A stretch of 64,000 nt of DNA, from NCBI RefSeq assembly GCF_011947195.1, contig NZ_JAATVY010000007.1, positions 62,001 to 126,000 on the forward strand. Direction: 5' to 3'. The notes beneath the pieces were generated by a model that did not search any database, was not told where the DNA came from, and saw only the letters and a list, made by a program, of their open reading frames with translations. Numbering within the stretch: the stretch's first letter is position 1; the number at the start of each line of letters is the position of its first letter. This document shows positions 1-10,970 of the stretch, piece by piece. The position numbers were made by a program, and so were the translations under genes. The stretch is from Planosporangium thailandense. Its GTDB lineage: Bacteria; Actinomycetota; Actinomycetes; Mycobacteriales; Micromonosporaceae.

Positions 1-313
1 CCTGTTGCAGATCTCGTCGGCGTTCGGCCGCGCCATGGAGACGGTCGACCGGGAGCGCACGGTACGCGCGATCTACCCGGCCCTGCTCGCCCGCAAGGCC
101 GCCGGCTGGGACGAGCACGCCCTGGCCAACGTGGTGGCCGCCAGCGCCGAGGGGTACTCCTTCCCGACCAACCTCGACCGGGACCAGCCGATCGGCGGCA
201 TGGCCCCGCCGACCCAGGCCGCGCTCGTCACGCAGGCCCTCGCCGAGGGTGCGTCACCTGAGCAGCTGGCCGAGCGGCTCGCCGCACAGTCCGCGACGAA
301 GCGGAGCCACTGA
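1..313 (+). CDS. C-terminal end of an unrecognised protein (cut by window edge)
   Basis: An open frame enters from the left edge and stops at a TGA at 311-313, so the start lies outside the window. The visible 103 residues are mainly helical and soluble-looking, with a Gly-Met-Ala-Pro-Pro stretch in the middle and an Ala/Glu-rich tail; I see no membrane segment or catalytic motif that names a family. It converges on the inositol operon with 78 bases between the two stop codons, so it is not part of that operon. Codon use matches the neighbours, so it is probably a real gene. No function is proposed. Confidence 0.6.
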   Translation, partial: LLQISSAFGRAMETVDRERTVRAIYPALLARKAAGWDEHALANVVAASAEGYSFPTNLDRDQPIGGMAPPTQAALVTQALAEGASPEQLAERLAAQSATKRSH

Positions 314-391
314 CGGAAGCGCAGCCACTGACACTCATACCGCCGCGGGTGCCTGGCTGCCACGTCCGGGCACCCCGCGCGGGCGGGCGCG

Positions 392-1273
392 CTACGGGGA
401 TTCGACGATGGGCGGGGTGGCCCACCGGCCGAGGTACTCCAGGATGGTGTCCCGCATGAACGTACTGGACTCCCGCGCCCGCTCCTCCCAGGCGAACACG
501 CAGGTGGTGACGATGCCGTCGAACCCGACCGACTCCAGTGTCGCGAAGAACTCGTCGAAGTCGACCTCGCCCTGCCCGATGTCGAGATGCTGGTGGACCG
601 TGACCTGCGACCCCGGCGGGTTGACGATGTAACGCAGGCCCGAGGAGGCGGTGTGGTCGAAGGAGTCGGCGACATGGACCATGGCCAGCAGATCGCCCGC
701 CTTCTCCATGATGCCCCTGCAGTCGTTGCCCTGATGGAACGTGTGCGGAGCGCAGTACAGGAACGACACCTGGGGCGAGTTGATGCCCCGGATGACGTCG
801 ATCGCCCGCTTGCCGTCCTCCTCCCAGTCATCGGGGTGCGGCTCGATGACGAGCCGGATCCCCTCCCGTTCGAAGACCGGCAGGAGCTCCTCCATGGAGC
901 GCCAGAACTGCCGTTCGCACCCGGCGGCCTGGCGCGGGTTGCCGTTGAACTCCGAGTTCATCGTGTCGACCCCGAGGTCGACCGCGATCTGGATCGCCCG
1001 CTTCCAGTACCGGACCGCGGCCTGCCGGTCGTCTTCGTCGGGCCCCGACCACCGGTACAGCGGTAGCACCGACGAGACTCCCACGCCGGCGCCGGTGAGC
1101 GCCTTCCTGAACCGCCGCACGGTGTCGTCGTCGACGCGCGGGTGGTTGAAGAAGGGCGTGAAGTCCTCCCGTGGGGACAGCTCGATCCACTCGTAGCCCA
1201 GCTCGGCCACGAGCGACGGCAACCGCAGCAGGGGAACCTCCCGGAACATGTACGGGTCAAGGGCGAGCTTCAT
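392..1273 (-). CDS. iolH: IolH-like sugar phosphate isomerase/epimerase (TIM barrel)
   Basis: A xylose-isomerase-like TIM barrel of 293 residues, a normal length for IolH/IolE proteins. It starts KLALDPYMF after the Met and has a conserved metal-site style region (EPHPDDW, then SHTFH-like APHTFHQG, then HQHLDIGQGEVDF). These match the IolH protein of corynebacterial inositol clusters, whose exact reaction in the inositol pathway is not settled. The ATG at 1271-1273 was chosen because it overlaps the TGA of the upstream dehydrogenase by 4 bp. The longer frame running back to 1363 is read-through inside that neighbour. It is the last gene of the twelve-gene inositol operon. It is soluble and cytoplasmic, with no signal peptide. 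Confidence 0.85.
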   Translation of the reverse strand: MKLALDPYMFREVPLLRLPSLVAELGYEWIELSPREDFTPFFNHPRVDDDTVRRFRKALTGAGVGVSSVLPLYRWSGPDEDDRQAAVRYWKRAIQIAVDLGVDTMNSEFNGNPRQAAGCERQFWRSMEELLPVFEREGIRLVIEPHPDDWEEDGKRAIDVIRGINSPQVSFLYCAPHTFHQGNDCRGIMEKAGDLLAMVHVADSFDHTASSGLRYIVNPPGSQVTVHQHLDIGQGEVDFDEFFATLESVGFDGIVTTCVFAWEERARESSTFMRDTILEYLGRWATPPIVESP

Positions 1274-2298
1274 GTATCCGCGCCCCCGTACACCTCGGCG
1301 CGGTCGACCAGGTCGACACGGACCGGCTGGCCGGTCGCGAGCGACTGCATGCCGGCCGTGCACACCGCCACGGCGGCGTAGCCGTCCCAGGCGGTCGGGC
1401 CGACGACGTCCCCCCGCCTACACGCGTCGACCCACGCCTGGACCTCCAGGTCGTAGGCGCGGCCGAAACGGTCGCGGAAGTCGTCCGGGATGTACCCGCC
1501 GTAGCGGTTGTCGCGGCGGACGAACACGCTCTGCCCCAGCCCGATCGTGACGTTGCCGCACTCGGCGACCGCCTCGCAGCGGACCTCGTACCCGACCTGG
1601 CTGTTGACGAAGACCTCCGTGGTGGCCATGCCGCCACCCGCCATCCGGAAGATCGCCACCTGGGGGTCGAGGATCCCGTCCGCCGCCCGGCCGGTCGGCT
1701 TCGGCGCGAGCACCGTGATGGTGTCGATCTCGTCGTCGAACAGCCAGCGGCACACGTCGACCTCGTGTACCAGCGAGTCGCGGACGATCATCTCGGAGCG
1801 GAACGAGTCCCCGACGGACTTGTTGCGATGGACGTTGTGCACGAGCAGCAGCCGCCCCAGCCCGCCGGCTTCGAGCAGCCGCTTCATCTCGGCGTACTCG
1901 GGGTCGAAGCGCCGCATGAAGCCGACCTGGATGAGGGGCGAGCCGGCCTTGCGCTCGGCTTCGACGACGCGCAGCGCGGACTCGCTGTCCATGGTCAGCG
2001 GCTTCTCGCACAGGGTGTACTTGCCGTGCGCGACGCAGGCGAGGACCTGCTCCTCGTGGACGAATCCGGGCGAGGCTATGAGCACGGCGTCGACGCCCTC
2101 GTCGGCGATGAGGTCGAGCGGGTCCGGGATGGCGCGGACGCCGTCGTAGCGGGCGGCCAGCGCGGCGGCGCGGGCGGTGTCCGGGTCGGAGACCGCGACC
2201 AGCGTCGCGCCGGCGATGCGGTGGACGAGCCGGTCGGCGTGGTCGGCGCCCATCACGCCGACACCGACGACCCCGACCCGCAAAGCGGAGGTACTCAT
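1270..2298 (-). CDS. Gfo/Idh/MocA family inositol dehydrogenase (second copy)
   Basis: A 342-residue NAD(P)-dependent oxidoreductase. The Rossmann motif GVVGVGVMG lies at about residues 8-16, and the family signature CEKPL at about residue 100 contains the Lys that contacts substrate. The HEVDVCRW segment near residue 180 supplies the catalytic His. Family members oxidise the axial hydroxyl of inositols or sugar alcohols; scyllo- or D-chiro-inositol dehydrogenase activity is a reasonable guess because a better IolG match lies at the head of the same operon. Start and stop both overlap neighbours by 4 bp (ABC ATPase upstream, IolH-like gene downstream), so translation is probably coupled. The substrate cannot be read from sequence. 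Confidence 0.88.
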   Translation of the reverse strand: MSTSALRVGVVGVGVMGADHADRLVHRIAGATLVAVSDPDTARAAALAARYDGVRAIPDPLDLIADEGVDAVLIASPGFVHEEQVLACVAHGKYTLCEKPLTMDSESALRVVEAERKAGSPLIQVGFMRRFDPEYAEMKRLLEAGGLGRLLLVHNVHRNKSVGDSFRSEMIVRDSLVHEVDVCRWLFDDEIDTITVLAPKPTGRAADGILDPQVAIFRMAGGGMATTEVFVNSQVGYEVRCEAVAECGNVTIGLGQSVFVRRDNRYGGYIPDDFRDRFGRAYDLEVQAWVDACRRGDVVGPTAWDGYAAVAVCTAGMQSLATGQPVRVDLVDRAEVYGGADT

Positions 2299-3206
2299 GC
2301 CGTCTGCTCTTCCTCTTCTTCGCGCTCGATGGCCGCGAGCTCGTCGGGGTTGAGCACGGGCGACTCGACGTGACCGGGCGCCACCTCGGCGGGCGCGGCG
2401 ACCCGGCCCGGATCGACCCCGCTCAGCTCGTGGCTGAGCTCTTCGAGCTCCTGACCGCCGGCCATCTCCCTGGTCAGCTGCTCCAGCGTCAACGCGTCGC
2501 GGTGCGCGTCGAGCACGACCCGGCCCAGCTTGAGGATGACGAAGTGGTTGCCGACCAGGTACGCGTGGTGCGGGTTGTGGGTGATGAAGATGACGCCCAG
2601 GCCGGCGTCGCGTGCCTTGACGATGTACCGCAGGACGACGCTGGACTGCTTGACGCCGAGCGCCGCGGTCGGTTCGTCGAGGATGATGACCCTGGCTCCG
2701 AAGTAGATGGCGCGGGCGATGGCGATGCACTGGCGCTGTCCGCCGGAGAGCCCGCCGACGGGGCGGTCCAGATCGGGGATCACCACCCCCATCTTGGTCA
2801 GCTCCTCGTCGCAGATCCGCTTCATCCGGGCGATGTCCAGGGTGCGCAGCGGCCCCTTGCGGAGCTCGTTGCCGAGGAAGAAGTTCCGCCACACCGACAT
2901 CAGCGGCGCGAGCGCGAGATCCTGGTACACGGTGGCGATGCCGCCGGCCTGGGCGGCGCGCGGCGAGGCGAACCGGCACTCGACACCGTCGAGCTTCATC
3001 GCGCCGTCGGTGTAGTCGTGCAGTCCGGCGATGATTTTGATCAGTGTGGACTTGCCGGCGCCGTTGTCACCGAGGACGCAGGTGACCTCGCCCTGGCGCA
3101 CGTTGATGCTGACGTCGCGCAGCGCGTGCACGTTGCCGTAGCTGAAGCCGACGTTGTCGAGCTGGAGAACCGGGGCGGCCGACCGGTCGGTGGTCACGGC
3201 GCTCAT
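2295..3206 (-). CDS. Sugar ABC transporter ATP-binding protein (single ABC domain)
   Basis: A 303-residue ATPase of the CUT2 (ribose/inositol-type) importers. Walker A is GDNGAGKST at residues 46-54, followed by a Q-loop, the signature LSGGQRQ, Walker B VIILDEP and the switch His in THNP. Classic RbsA proteins have two ABC domains of about 500 residues. This one has a single domain, like FrcA-type transporters, so it would work as a homodimer. The C-terminal 40 residues are Pro-rich and end in an acidic EREEEEEQ tail not needed for ATPase function. ATG at 3204-3206 is chosen, overlapping the permease stop by 4 bp. With the permease and lipoprotein beside it, it forms the importer of the inositol operon. 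Confidence 0.92.
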   Translation of the reverse strand: MSAVTTDRSAAPVLQLDNVGFSYGNVHALRDVSINVRQGEVTCVLGDNGAGKSTLIKIIAGLHDYTDGAMKLDGVECRFASPRAAQAGGIATVYQDLALAPLMSVWRNFFLGNELRKGPLRTLDIARMKRICDEELTKMGVVIPDLDRPVGGLSGGQRQCIAIARAIYFGARVIILDEPTAALGVKQSSVVLRYIVKARDAGLGVIFITHNPHHAYLVGNHFVILKLGRVVLDAHRDALTLEQLTREMAGGQELEELSHELSGVDPGRVAAPAEVAPGHVESPVLNPDELAAIEREEEEEQTA

Positions 3207-4258
3207 CTGAGGTCCGCCTTCTTCTTGACGTACACGTTCACGATGGTCGCGAGCAGCAGCATCACCCCGAGGAACGTCTTGAACCAGTCGGGGTTCCAGC
3301 CGGCGTAGTTGATGCCGAGCTGCGTCATTCCGAAGATCAGCGCGCCGATCGAGGCGCCGACCACCGAGCCGTACCCGCCGGTGAGCAGGCAGCCGCCGAT
3401 CACGGCGGCGATGATGAAGATGAACTCCTTGCCGACGCCCTCCCCGGACTGCACGGTGTTGAACTGGAACAGCAGATGCATGCCGGACAGCCAGGCGCAG
3501 AATCCCACCGCCATGAACAGGCCGATCTTCGTTGCCTTGACCGGCACGCCGACGGCGCGGGCCGCGGCGGCGTCGCCGCCGACGGCGAAGATCCAGTTGC
3601 CGACCCTGGTACGCAGCAGGACGTAGGCCGCGACAAGGGTCAGCACGACCCAGTACAGGACGGTGATCTTCAGGGTGACCGGCCCGACGGTGACCTCGGA
3701 GCCGAACATGGTGTGGGCGCTGTGGAAGCCGTCCATGTCGGTGATGTCCGCGGTGGCGACGTTGCCGGTCAGCAGCCGCGTGACGCCGAGGTTGACGCCC
3801 TGCAGGATGAAGAACGTGGCCAGCGTGACGAGGAAGCTCGGCAGGCCGGTCTTGAACAGCAGCCACCCGTTGAACGCACCCACGGCCACCGAGACGACCA
3901 GCGCCAGGAGGATACCGACCCAGACGTTGAGGCCGAAGTTCCAGGCGAGGAGCGACGCGGACAGGCCGGACGTGGTCACCGCGACGCCGGCGGACAGGTC
4001 GAACTCGCCGCCGATCATGAGCAGAGCCACGGGTACGGCCATGATGCCGATGGTCGAGGCGCCGTAGAGGATCGTCCCGACGTTGGCGACGTTACGGAAC
4101 GGCGGCGCGACCGCCATGAACAGTGCGAAGATCACGATCGCGCCGATGAGCGACCCGACCTCGGGCCGGCTCAGCAGCCGGGCCGCCAGCGGGCGATGGG
4201 CGACCCGGTCGTCCCGGGCCGCCTCCCCCCTGCTCGGCTCTATCGCCGCAGCAGTCAT
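3203..4258 (-). CDS. Sugar ABC transporter permease (RbsC/BPD_transp_2 family)
   Basis: A 351-residue inner-membrane protein with a charged cytoplasmic N-terminus (about 30 residues) followed by some 8-10 hydrophobic segments typical of CUT2 permeases. The conserved VGVPVKATKIGLF loop near residue 240 is of the kind that contacts the ATPase, and the C-terminus is short and basic (VKKKADLR). The length fits the family. It lies between the ATPase (4-bp overlap) and the solute-binding lipoprotein (6 bp away), so the three make one importer. The neighbouring iol enzymes make myo-inositol or another cyclitol the most likely cargo, which is inference from context. Confidence 0.92.
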   Translation of the reverse strand: MTAAAIEPSRGEAARDDRVAHRPLAARLLSRPEVGSLIGAIVIFALFMAVAPPFRNVANVGTILYGASTIGIMAVPVALLMIGGEFDLSAGVAVTTSGLSASLLAWNFGLNVWVGILLALVVSVAVGAFNGWLLFKTGLPSFLVTLATFFILQGVNLGVTRLLTGNVATADITDMDGFHSAHTMFGSEVTVGPVTLKITVLYWVVLTLVAAYVLLRTRVGNWIFAVGGDAAAARAVGVPVKATKIGLFMAVGFCAWLSGMHLLFQFNTVQSGEGVGKEFIFIIAAVIGGCLLTGGYGSVVGASIGALIFGMTQLGINYAGWNPDWFKTFLGVMLLLATIVNVYVKKKADLR

Positions 4259-4264
4259 GTCAGC

Positions 4265-5254
4265 TCACCTCGTGCCGTTGCCGGCGAACTTCTCGACCGC
4301 GGCGACGTTGGTCTTGTCGATGAACGCGGGGCCGGTCAGGGTCGCCTGGCCACCACCGAGCATGTTGCCGTTGGTCTTGTACAGCCACAGGCTGTCGACG
4401 GCGAGGTAGCCCTGCAGGTAGGGCTGCTGGTCGACCGCCCAGTCCACCTGGCCGTTCTTGATGGCGGTCACGAGGTCCTTGTTGGTGTCGAACGTGACGA
4501 CCTTGGCGGAGCTGTTGGCGTCCTTGACCGACTTGATGGCGGTCAGCGCGAACGGCGCGCCGAGGGTCAGCACGTGGTCGATGCTCGGGTCCTGCTGGAG
4601 CTTCGAGGTGATGGCCGCCTGGACGCTCGGCATGTCGGTGCCGGTGACGTAGATCTTCTCGGTGTTGGGGAACGTGGTCTTCACGCCGTCGCACCGGGCC
4701 TCCAGGCCGACGTGGCCCTGCTCCTGGATGACGCAGAGCGCCTTCTTCGCGCCGTCCTTGGTGAGCCGCTCGCCGGCCGCCTCGCCCGCGATCTTCTCGT
4801 CCTGGCCGAAGTAGCCGAGGACCCCCATGCTCTTCCAGGCGTCAATGCCGCCGTTGAGCGCGACGACGGGGATGCCGCCCTGGACGGCCTTCATCACGTT
4901 GGCCTTCATGGCGTCCGGCTTGGCCAGGGTGACCGCGATGCCGTCGACCTTCTTGTCGATCGCCGACTGGACCAGGTTGGCCTGGTTCGCGCCGTCCGGG
5001 TCGGACTGGTACTGCAGGTCGACGTTGTCCTTCTTCGCCGCGGCCTCGGCGCCCTTGCGAACCAGGTCCCAGAAGGTGTCGCCCGGTGCCGCGTGGGTGA
5101 TGAGCGCGACCGTCATCTTCGGAGTACCGGCGTTCCCGGCGTTGGCGGTGCCCCCACTGGTGGACTGCTTGCCGCCGCTGGAGCTACAGGCCGCGAGGGC
5201 GAGCGCCGTCAGGGCGCCGGCCGCCACTAAGGAGATACGGGATGTACGGACCAC
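4265..5254 (-). CDS. Sugar ABC transporter substrate-binding lipoprotein (RbsB-like)
   Basis: A periplasmic-binding-protein-like lipoprotein of about 329 residues. A signal peptide ends in a lipobox (LALAAC, Cys at about residue 23), followed by a Ser/Gly-rich linker and a type I binding fold with RbsB-like features (ALITHAAPGDTFW, VDGIAVTLAKPD, TFDTNKD). It should deliver a cyclitol or sugar to the permease and ATPase encoded next. I prefer the GTG at 5252-5254 because AAAGGAAG sits just ahead of it; an in-frame ATG at 5270-5272 would add six residues but has no ribosome site. A 91-bp gap upstream, the only sizeable one in the operon, suggests an extra promoter or processing point for this abundant component. 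Confidence 0.9.
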   Translation of the reverse strand: MVRTSRISLVAAGALTALALAACSSSGGKQSTSGGTANAGNAGTPKMTVALITHAAPGDTFWDLVRKGAEAAAKKDNVDLQYQSDPDGANQANLVQSAIDKKVDGIAVTLAKPDAMKANVMKAVQGGIPVVALNGGIDAWKSMGVLGYFGQDEKIAGEAAGERLTKDGAKKALCVIQEQGHVGLEARCDGVKTTFPNTEKIYVTGTDMPSVQAAITSKLQQDPSIDHVLTLGAPFALTAIKSVKDANSSAKVVTFDTNKDLVTAIKNGQVDWAVDQQPYLQGYLAVDSLWLYKTNGNMLGGGQATLTGPAFIDKTNVAAVEKFAGNGTR

Positions 5255-5284
5255 GGTTCTTCCTTTCGTCATCCGGGATTGCTG

Positions 5285-5320
5285 CGTTGGTGTGTTCGTT
5301 GGTGCGTTCGCCTCGTTGGG
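5285..5320. repeat. 12-bp direct repeat in the gap before the binding-protein gene
   Basis: Two 12-bp units (CGTTGGTGTGTT and CGTTGGTGCGTT) lie in tandem at 5285-5308 and are followed by a weaker copy to 5320. They sit in the only gap inside the inositol operon, just upstream of the lipoprotein gene. They share the GTTGGT core with the 17-bp repeats at the head of the operon. A regulatory role is possible but unproven. Confidence 0.45.
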
Positions 5321-5345
5321 AGTCGGATCGGTGTAGGGGAAAGGG

Positions 5346-6238
5346 TCAGCGCAGTGGGCCACCGGACCGCAGGTACGCCAGGGTCCGGGTGGCGATGGGC
5401 AGGGGGCGGTCGGCGGGGCACGGGTACATGTCCTGCTCGACGATGGCGAAGATCTCGACGTCCAGCTCCGCCAGGGCCGCCAGGATGGGCGGCATCTCAG
5501 GTACGCCGGTGGGCGGTTCGCACATGGCACCCATCCGTACGGCCTCGCCGAAGCCGATGCCGTCGGCGTGCACGGCCGCGACGACCGCCGGGTCGACCTG
5601 CTTGAGGTGCACGTAGCCGATCCGCTCGGGGTAGTCGCGGATCAGCTTCAGGCTGTCGCCGCCACAGTAGGCGATGTGCCCGGTGTCCAGGCACAGGCCC
5701 ACCAGGTCGGGGTCGGTCTCGTGGAGGAACCGCTCGACGTTGGCGTGGGTGTCCACATGGGTGTCGGCGTGCGGGTGGAACTGGATCCGCAGGCCGAACT
5801 CCTCGCGGATCTGGTGGGCGAGCCGGTTCATCCGCGCGGCGTACGCGGGCCACTGCTCGTCGGTGAGCTGGGCCTCCTCGAGCACCGCCCCGGTCTGCGG
5901 ATCCCGCCAGAAGTCCGGGATGACCACGAGGTGTGCCGCACCCATGGCAGCGGTCAGCGAGGCCGCCGCCGAGACCTCCTTCCAGGTGCTGTCCCAGGAG
6001 TCCGGGCGGTGCAGGTGCTCGAAGATCGTTCCGGCGGTCATCGTCAGGCCCCGCCGGTCGAGCTCGTCGCGCAGCCGGGCGGGGTCGGTGGGCAGGTAGC
6101 CGTACGGCCCCAGCTCGATCCGCGAGTAGCCGGCGGCGGCGACCTCGTCCAGGAACCGTTGCCAGGGTGTCTGCTGTGGATCGTCGGCGAACCACACCCC
6201 CCAGCTGTCCGGGGCGCTGCCGATCATGGCCGGTCGGC

Positions 6239-6242
<4 letters not shown>
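5346..6242 (-). CDS. IolE/IolI-like sugar phosphate isomerase/epimerase (TIM barrel)
   Basis: A 298-residue xylose-isomerase-like TIM barrel. The N-terminus APDSWGVWFADDP and the segments FHPHADTHVDTH, CLDTGH and YVHLKQVDP carry the His/Asp/Glu residues expected around a divalent metal. Actinobacterial inositol clusters often carry this form beside a second, more IolE-like gene (here at 10971). It may be an inosose isomerase (IolI-type) or an alternative inosose dehydratase. ATG at 6240-6242 overlaps the iolD stop by 4 bp. It is the last enzyme gene before the transporter genes. The family is sure; the exact step is not. Confidence 0.85.
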
Positions 6243-8169
<1,927 letters not shown>

Positions 8170-8173
<4 letters not shown>

Positions 8174-9084
8174 CGGAGCCCTCCCATCGGCAGTCGGGGA
8201 TCGACATCCTGCGTGGCCCATGACCCGCGGACCCAGCCGTGGGCCGGGTCGTCGCAGATCAGCCAGGCCCGGGTCGCGCCGGGGCCGGCCATCACGTTGA
8301 GGTAGTACAGGTCGTAGCCGGGCGGGGCCATCGCCGGCCCGTGCCACCCGTGCGGCACGAGGACCACGTCGCCGGAGCGGACCTCGGCGAGGACCTCGAT
8401 CGGCCGCGCGGCGGTGCCGTAGACCCGTTGGTAGCCAACGGGATCCGCACCGGCGGGCGCACCCGGCTCGGCGCGTACCTCGAAGTAGTAGATCTCCTCG
8501 AGCGCGGTCTCCACGCCGTCGCGCTCCTCGTCATGCTTGTGCGGCGGGTACGAACTCCAGTTGCCGGCCGGGGTGACGACCTCGCAGGCGATGATCGAGT
8601 CGGCGTCGAGCACCTGCGGCGTACCGAAGTTGCGCACCTCGCGGGAGGCCATCCCGGCACCGCGCAGCTCCACGGGTACGTCGGTCACGGGCACGCGGCG
8701 GAACGGCAGCGGTGCCGGCCGCTTCGTCGCCTTCGCACCACAGAGTGCGACCTTTGCCGGACCGTCGCTCGCGTTGCGTACGGCCAGCCGCGCGCCCCGC
8801 GGCACGTAGGCGACATCCGTCGGGCCGGCGAAGACGCTTTCCCGCCCGGTGAGCTGGGCCTCGTGCCGCTCCCCCGCGTGGTCGGTTGCCGTGACGTCGA
8901 AGCTGCCGGCCAACGGCACGACGATGACCTCGCTGTCCCCGGTGGACAGCGTCACCTCGCCGGCCAGCTGGAGGGTGGCCACCCGCAGGCTCGTGTGTTC
9001 CCACCCGTCGAGCGCATCGGTGATCGACACCTCGAAGTCGCCCGCGCCGGCCGTACCGTACGGGTGGACCCACCGCTCGGTCAT
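8170..9084 (-). CDS. iolB: 5-deoxy-glucuronate isomerase
   Basis: A bicupin isomerase of 304 residues that converts 5-deoxy-glucuronate to 2-deoxy-5-keto-gluconate. The second cupin shows the IolB metal signature YPPHKHDEE followed by LEEIYYFE and then VPHGWHGP, giving the His/His/Glu/His set. The C-terminal NVMAGP and WLICDDPAHGWVR stretch is also typical. Length agrees with the family. It begins at an ATG overlapping the stop of the upstream aldolase-like gene by 4 bp and ends overlapping iolD by 4 bp, so the three are translationally coupled. Confidence 0.95.
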
Positions 9085-9980
9085 CGCACTTCTCCGTGCA
9101 CGAGCCGGGCGGCCGCATCGACGGCGGCGGCCACGTCGCCGTCCGGCGGGAACAGCAGCGCCCGCCCGACGACCAGGCCGCGCACGGCCGGCAGGTCGAG
9201 GGCCCGACCCCACCTGGCGAACGTCTCGTCCGGACGCCCGCTCGGGTCACCGCCGAGCAGCAGGGTCGGCAGCGTCGTGGCGTCCATGACCCGCTCCAGG
9301 TCGTCGACGACCGGCAGCTTCAGCCAGGTGTGCCGGCTCGTCGCCCCGAGCCCGGCGGCGATGTGGATCGACTTGATGGTCGAGTCGGGGTCGAGCAGGT
9401 TGCGTACCCGGTCGTCCTCGCGTACGGACAGGAAGGGCTCCACCATCGCCATGACGCCGTGGGCCGCCAACTCTCCGATCGCGCGGGCGGTCGCCTCGAG
9501 GGTCGCCACGGTACGCGCGTCGCCGAGGCAGATCCGGGTCAGCATCTTGCCGCCGTCCAGGCCCCGCGCCGCGATCTCGGCCGGCGTGTACGCGGTGAAC
9601 CGGTCGTCGAACTCGAAGACCGAGCCCTGCAGCCCGCCCCGGTTCATCGACCCGATCGCGACCTTGTCCTCCAACTCCCCCATGAGGAGCAGGTCGTCGA
9701 GGATGTCGGGCGTGCCGAGCACACCGTCGACTCCCGGGCGCGACAGCGCCACGGCGAGGCGCTCCAACAGGTTGCTGCGCGAGGCCATGGCCTGGCGATC
9801 GTCGCGGACGCCGAGCGCGCCGCGGGCGGGGTGGTCCGCGGCCACGATGAGCAGCCGGCCGTCCGCCCCTACCAGTTCGCGGCGCTTGCGGGCGTTCCAC
9901 CCGTCGGCGATCCGCTGCGGCTCGCGTACCCGGATCTCGGTCAGCTCGGCGATGTCCGGGCGGCGTGACGTCGTGGTCAT
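9081..9980 (-). CDS. Cgl0159-type (beta/alpha)8 aldolase-like protein of the inositol pathway
   Basis: A 299-residue TIM-barrel protein with the pattern of the Cgl0159 family found in corynebacterial and actinomycete iol clusters. Segments include VAADHPARGALG near residue 47, NRGGLQGSVFEFDDRFTAYT in the middle and a late LPTLLLGGDPSG. These resemble class I aldolases of the DeoC/FbaB fold. The pathway needs an aldolase for 2-deoxy-5-keto-gluconate-6-phosphate and no IolJ-type enzyme is present in the window, so this gene is the best candidate; that is inference. It sits between iolC and iolB with ATGA overlaps on both sides. Confidence 0.85.
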   Translation of the reverse strand: MTTTSRRPDIAELTEIRVREPQRIADGWNARKRRELVGADGRLLIVAADHPARGALGVRDDRQAMASRSNLLERLAVALSRPGVDGVLGTPDILDDLLLMGELEDKVAIGSMNRGGLQGSVFEFDDRFTAYTPAEIAARGLDGGKMLTRICLGDARTVATLEATARAIGELAAHGVMAMVEPFLSVREDDRVRNLLDPDSTIKSIHIAAGLGATSRHTWLKLPVVDDLERVMDATTLPTLLLGGDPSGRPDETFARWGRALDLPAVRGLVVGRALLFPPDGDVAAAVDAAARLVHGEVR

Positions 9981-10966
9981 CGGCGCTCCTCCTGTCCCTG
10001 GCCGGCGCTCGCGGCCCCCGTTGCTTCCCGGCCGGCGAGCACCGACTCGACCTCGGCCTGTGTGGGCATGGCGCCCGAGCACTCGAGCCGGGAGGCGACG
10101 ATGGCGCCGGCCACGTTGGCGAACCGCAGCACACGACGCAGATCCCAGCCGCTGAGCAGGCCGTGGACGAGCGCGCCGCCGAAGGCGTCGCCGGCGCCGA
10201 GGCCGTTGACGACCGTGACCGGGAACGGCGGCACCTCGACGCGCTCATCGGCGGTGGCGGCGAGCACGCCCTTGGGCCCCTGTTTGACGATGGCCAGCTC
10301 GATGCCGCGTTCGAGCAGGGCGTCCGCCGCGCGCCGCGGATCGGTCTCACCGACGGCGACCTGGCACTCCTCCCGGTTGCCGACCGCGACCGTGACGTGC
10401 TCGAGCGCCTTTCCCACCTGGGCGCCGGCCTCGGCCGGGTCCGGCCAGAACATGGGCCGGTAGTCGAGGTCGAGGATCGTGTACGGCCGGCGGCCGCGGG
10501 CCTGCCAGGCCGCGAAGTGCGCCGACCGGGACGGCTCCTGCGACAGTCCGGTGACGGTCGCCCAGAAGACGGCCGCATCGCGGATCGCGTCGGTCGGAAT
10601 CCCGTCCGCGGTGATCATCAGGTCCGGTGCGATCGGATACCGGTAGAAGTACAGCGGGAAGTCGTCCGGTGGGAAGACCTCGCAGAAGGTCACCGGCGTC
10701 GGCGGGCCGTCGACCTCGGTGACGAAGGTGTCGTCCACATTGAACTCACGCAGCGCGCGGTGGATGTAGCGGCCGAACGGGTCGCGGCCGGTGCGCGTGA
10801 CGATCGCGGTCCGGCGCCCGTACCGGGCCGCGGCCACCGACACGTTGGTCGCGCTGCCACCGAGGAACTTCTCGAAGCGCCGGACGTCCTCGAGCCCCAC
10901 ACCGTGGTCGAGCGGGTAGATGTCCACCCCGCACCGGCCCATCGCCACCAGGTCGTACGTCGTCAT
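9977..10966 (-). CDS. iolC: 5-dehydro-2-deoxygluconokinase
   Basis: A PfkB-family sugar kinase of 329 residues that phosphorylates 2-deoxy-5-keto-gluconate. The N-terminus MGRCGVDIYPLDHGVGL is the standard IolC opening. GGSATNVSVAAARYG near residue 36 is the first PfkB signature. The anion-hole and catalytic motif NGLGAGDAFGGAL has its catalytic base at D260. DLDYRPMFW in the middle is also typical of IolC. The C-terminal 20 residues are a low-complexity Gly/Ala/Gln tail. It lies 4 bp after the inosose dehydratase gene and overlaps the aldolase-like gene by 4 bp. Confidence 0.95.
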   Translation of the reverse strand: MTTYDLVAMGRCGVDIYPLDHGVGLEDVRRFEKFLGGSATNVSVAAARYGRRTAIVTRTGRDPFGRYIHRALREFNVDDTFVTEVDGPPTPVTFCEVFPPDDFPLYFYRYPIAPDLMITADGIPTDAIRDAAVFWATVTGLSQEPSRSAHFAAWQARGRRPYTILDLDYRPMFWPDPAEAGAQVGKALEHVTVAVGNREECQVAVGETDPRRAADALLERGIELAIVKQGPKGVLAATADERVEVPPFPVTVVNGLGAGDAFGGALVHGLLSGWDLRRVLRFANVAGAIVASRLECSGAMPTQAEVESVLAGREATGAASAGQGQEERR

Positions 10967-10970
10967 CGGC

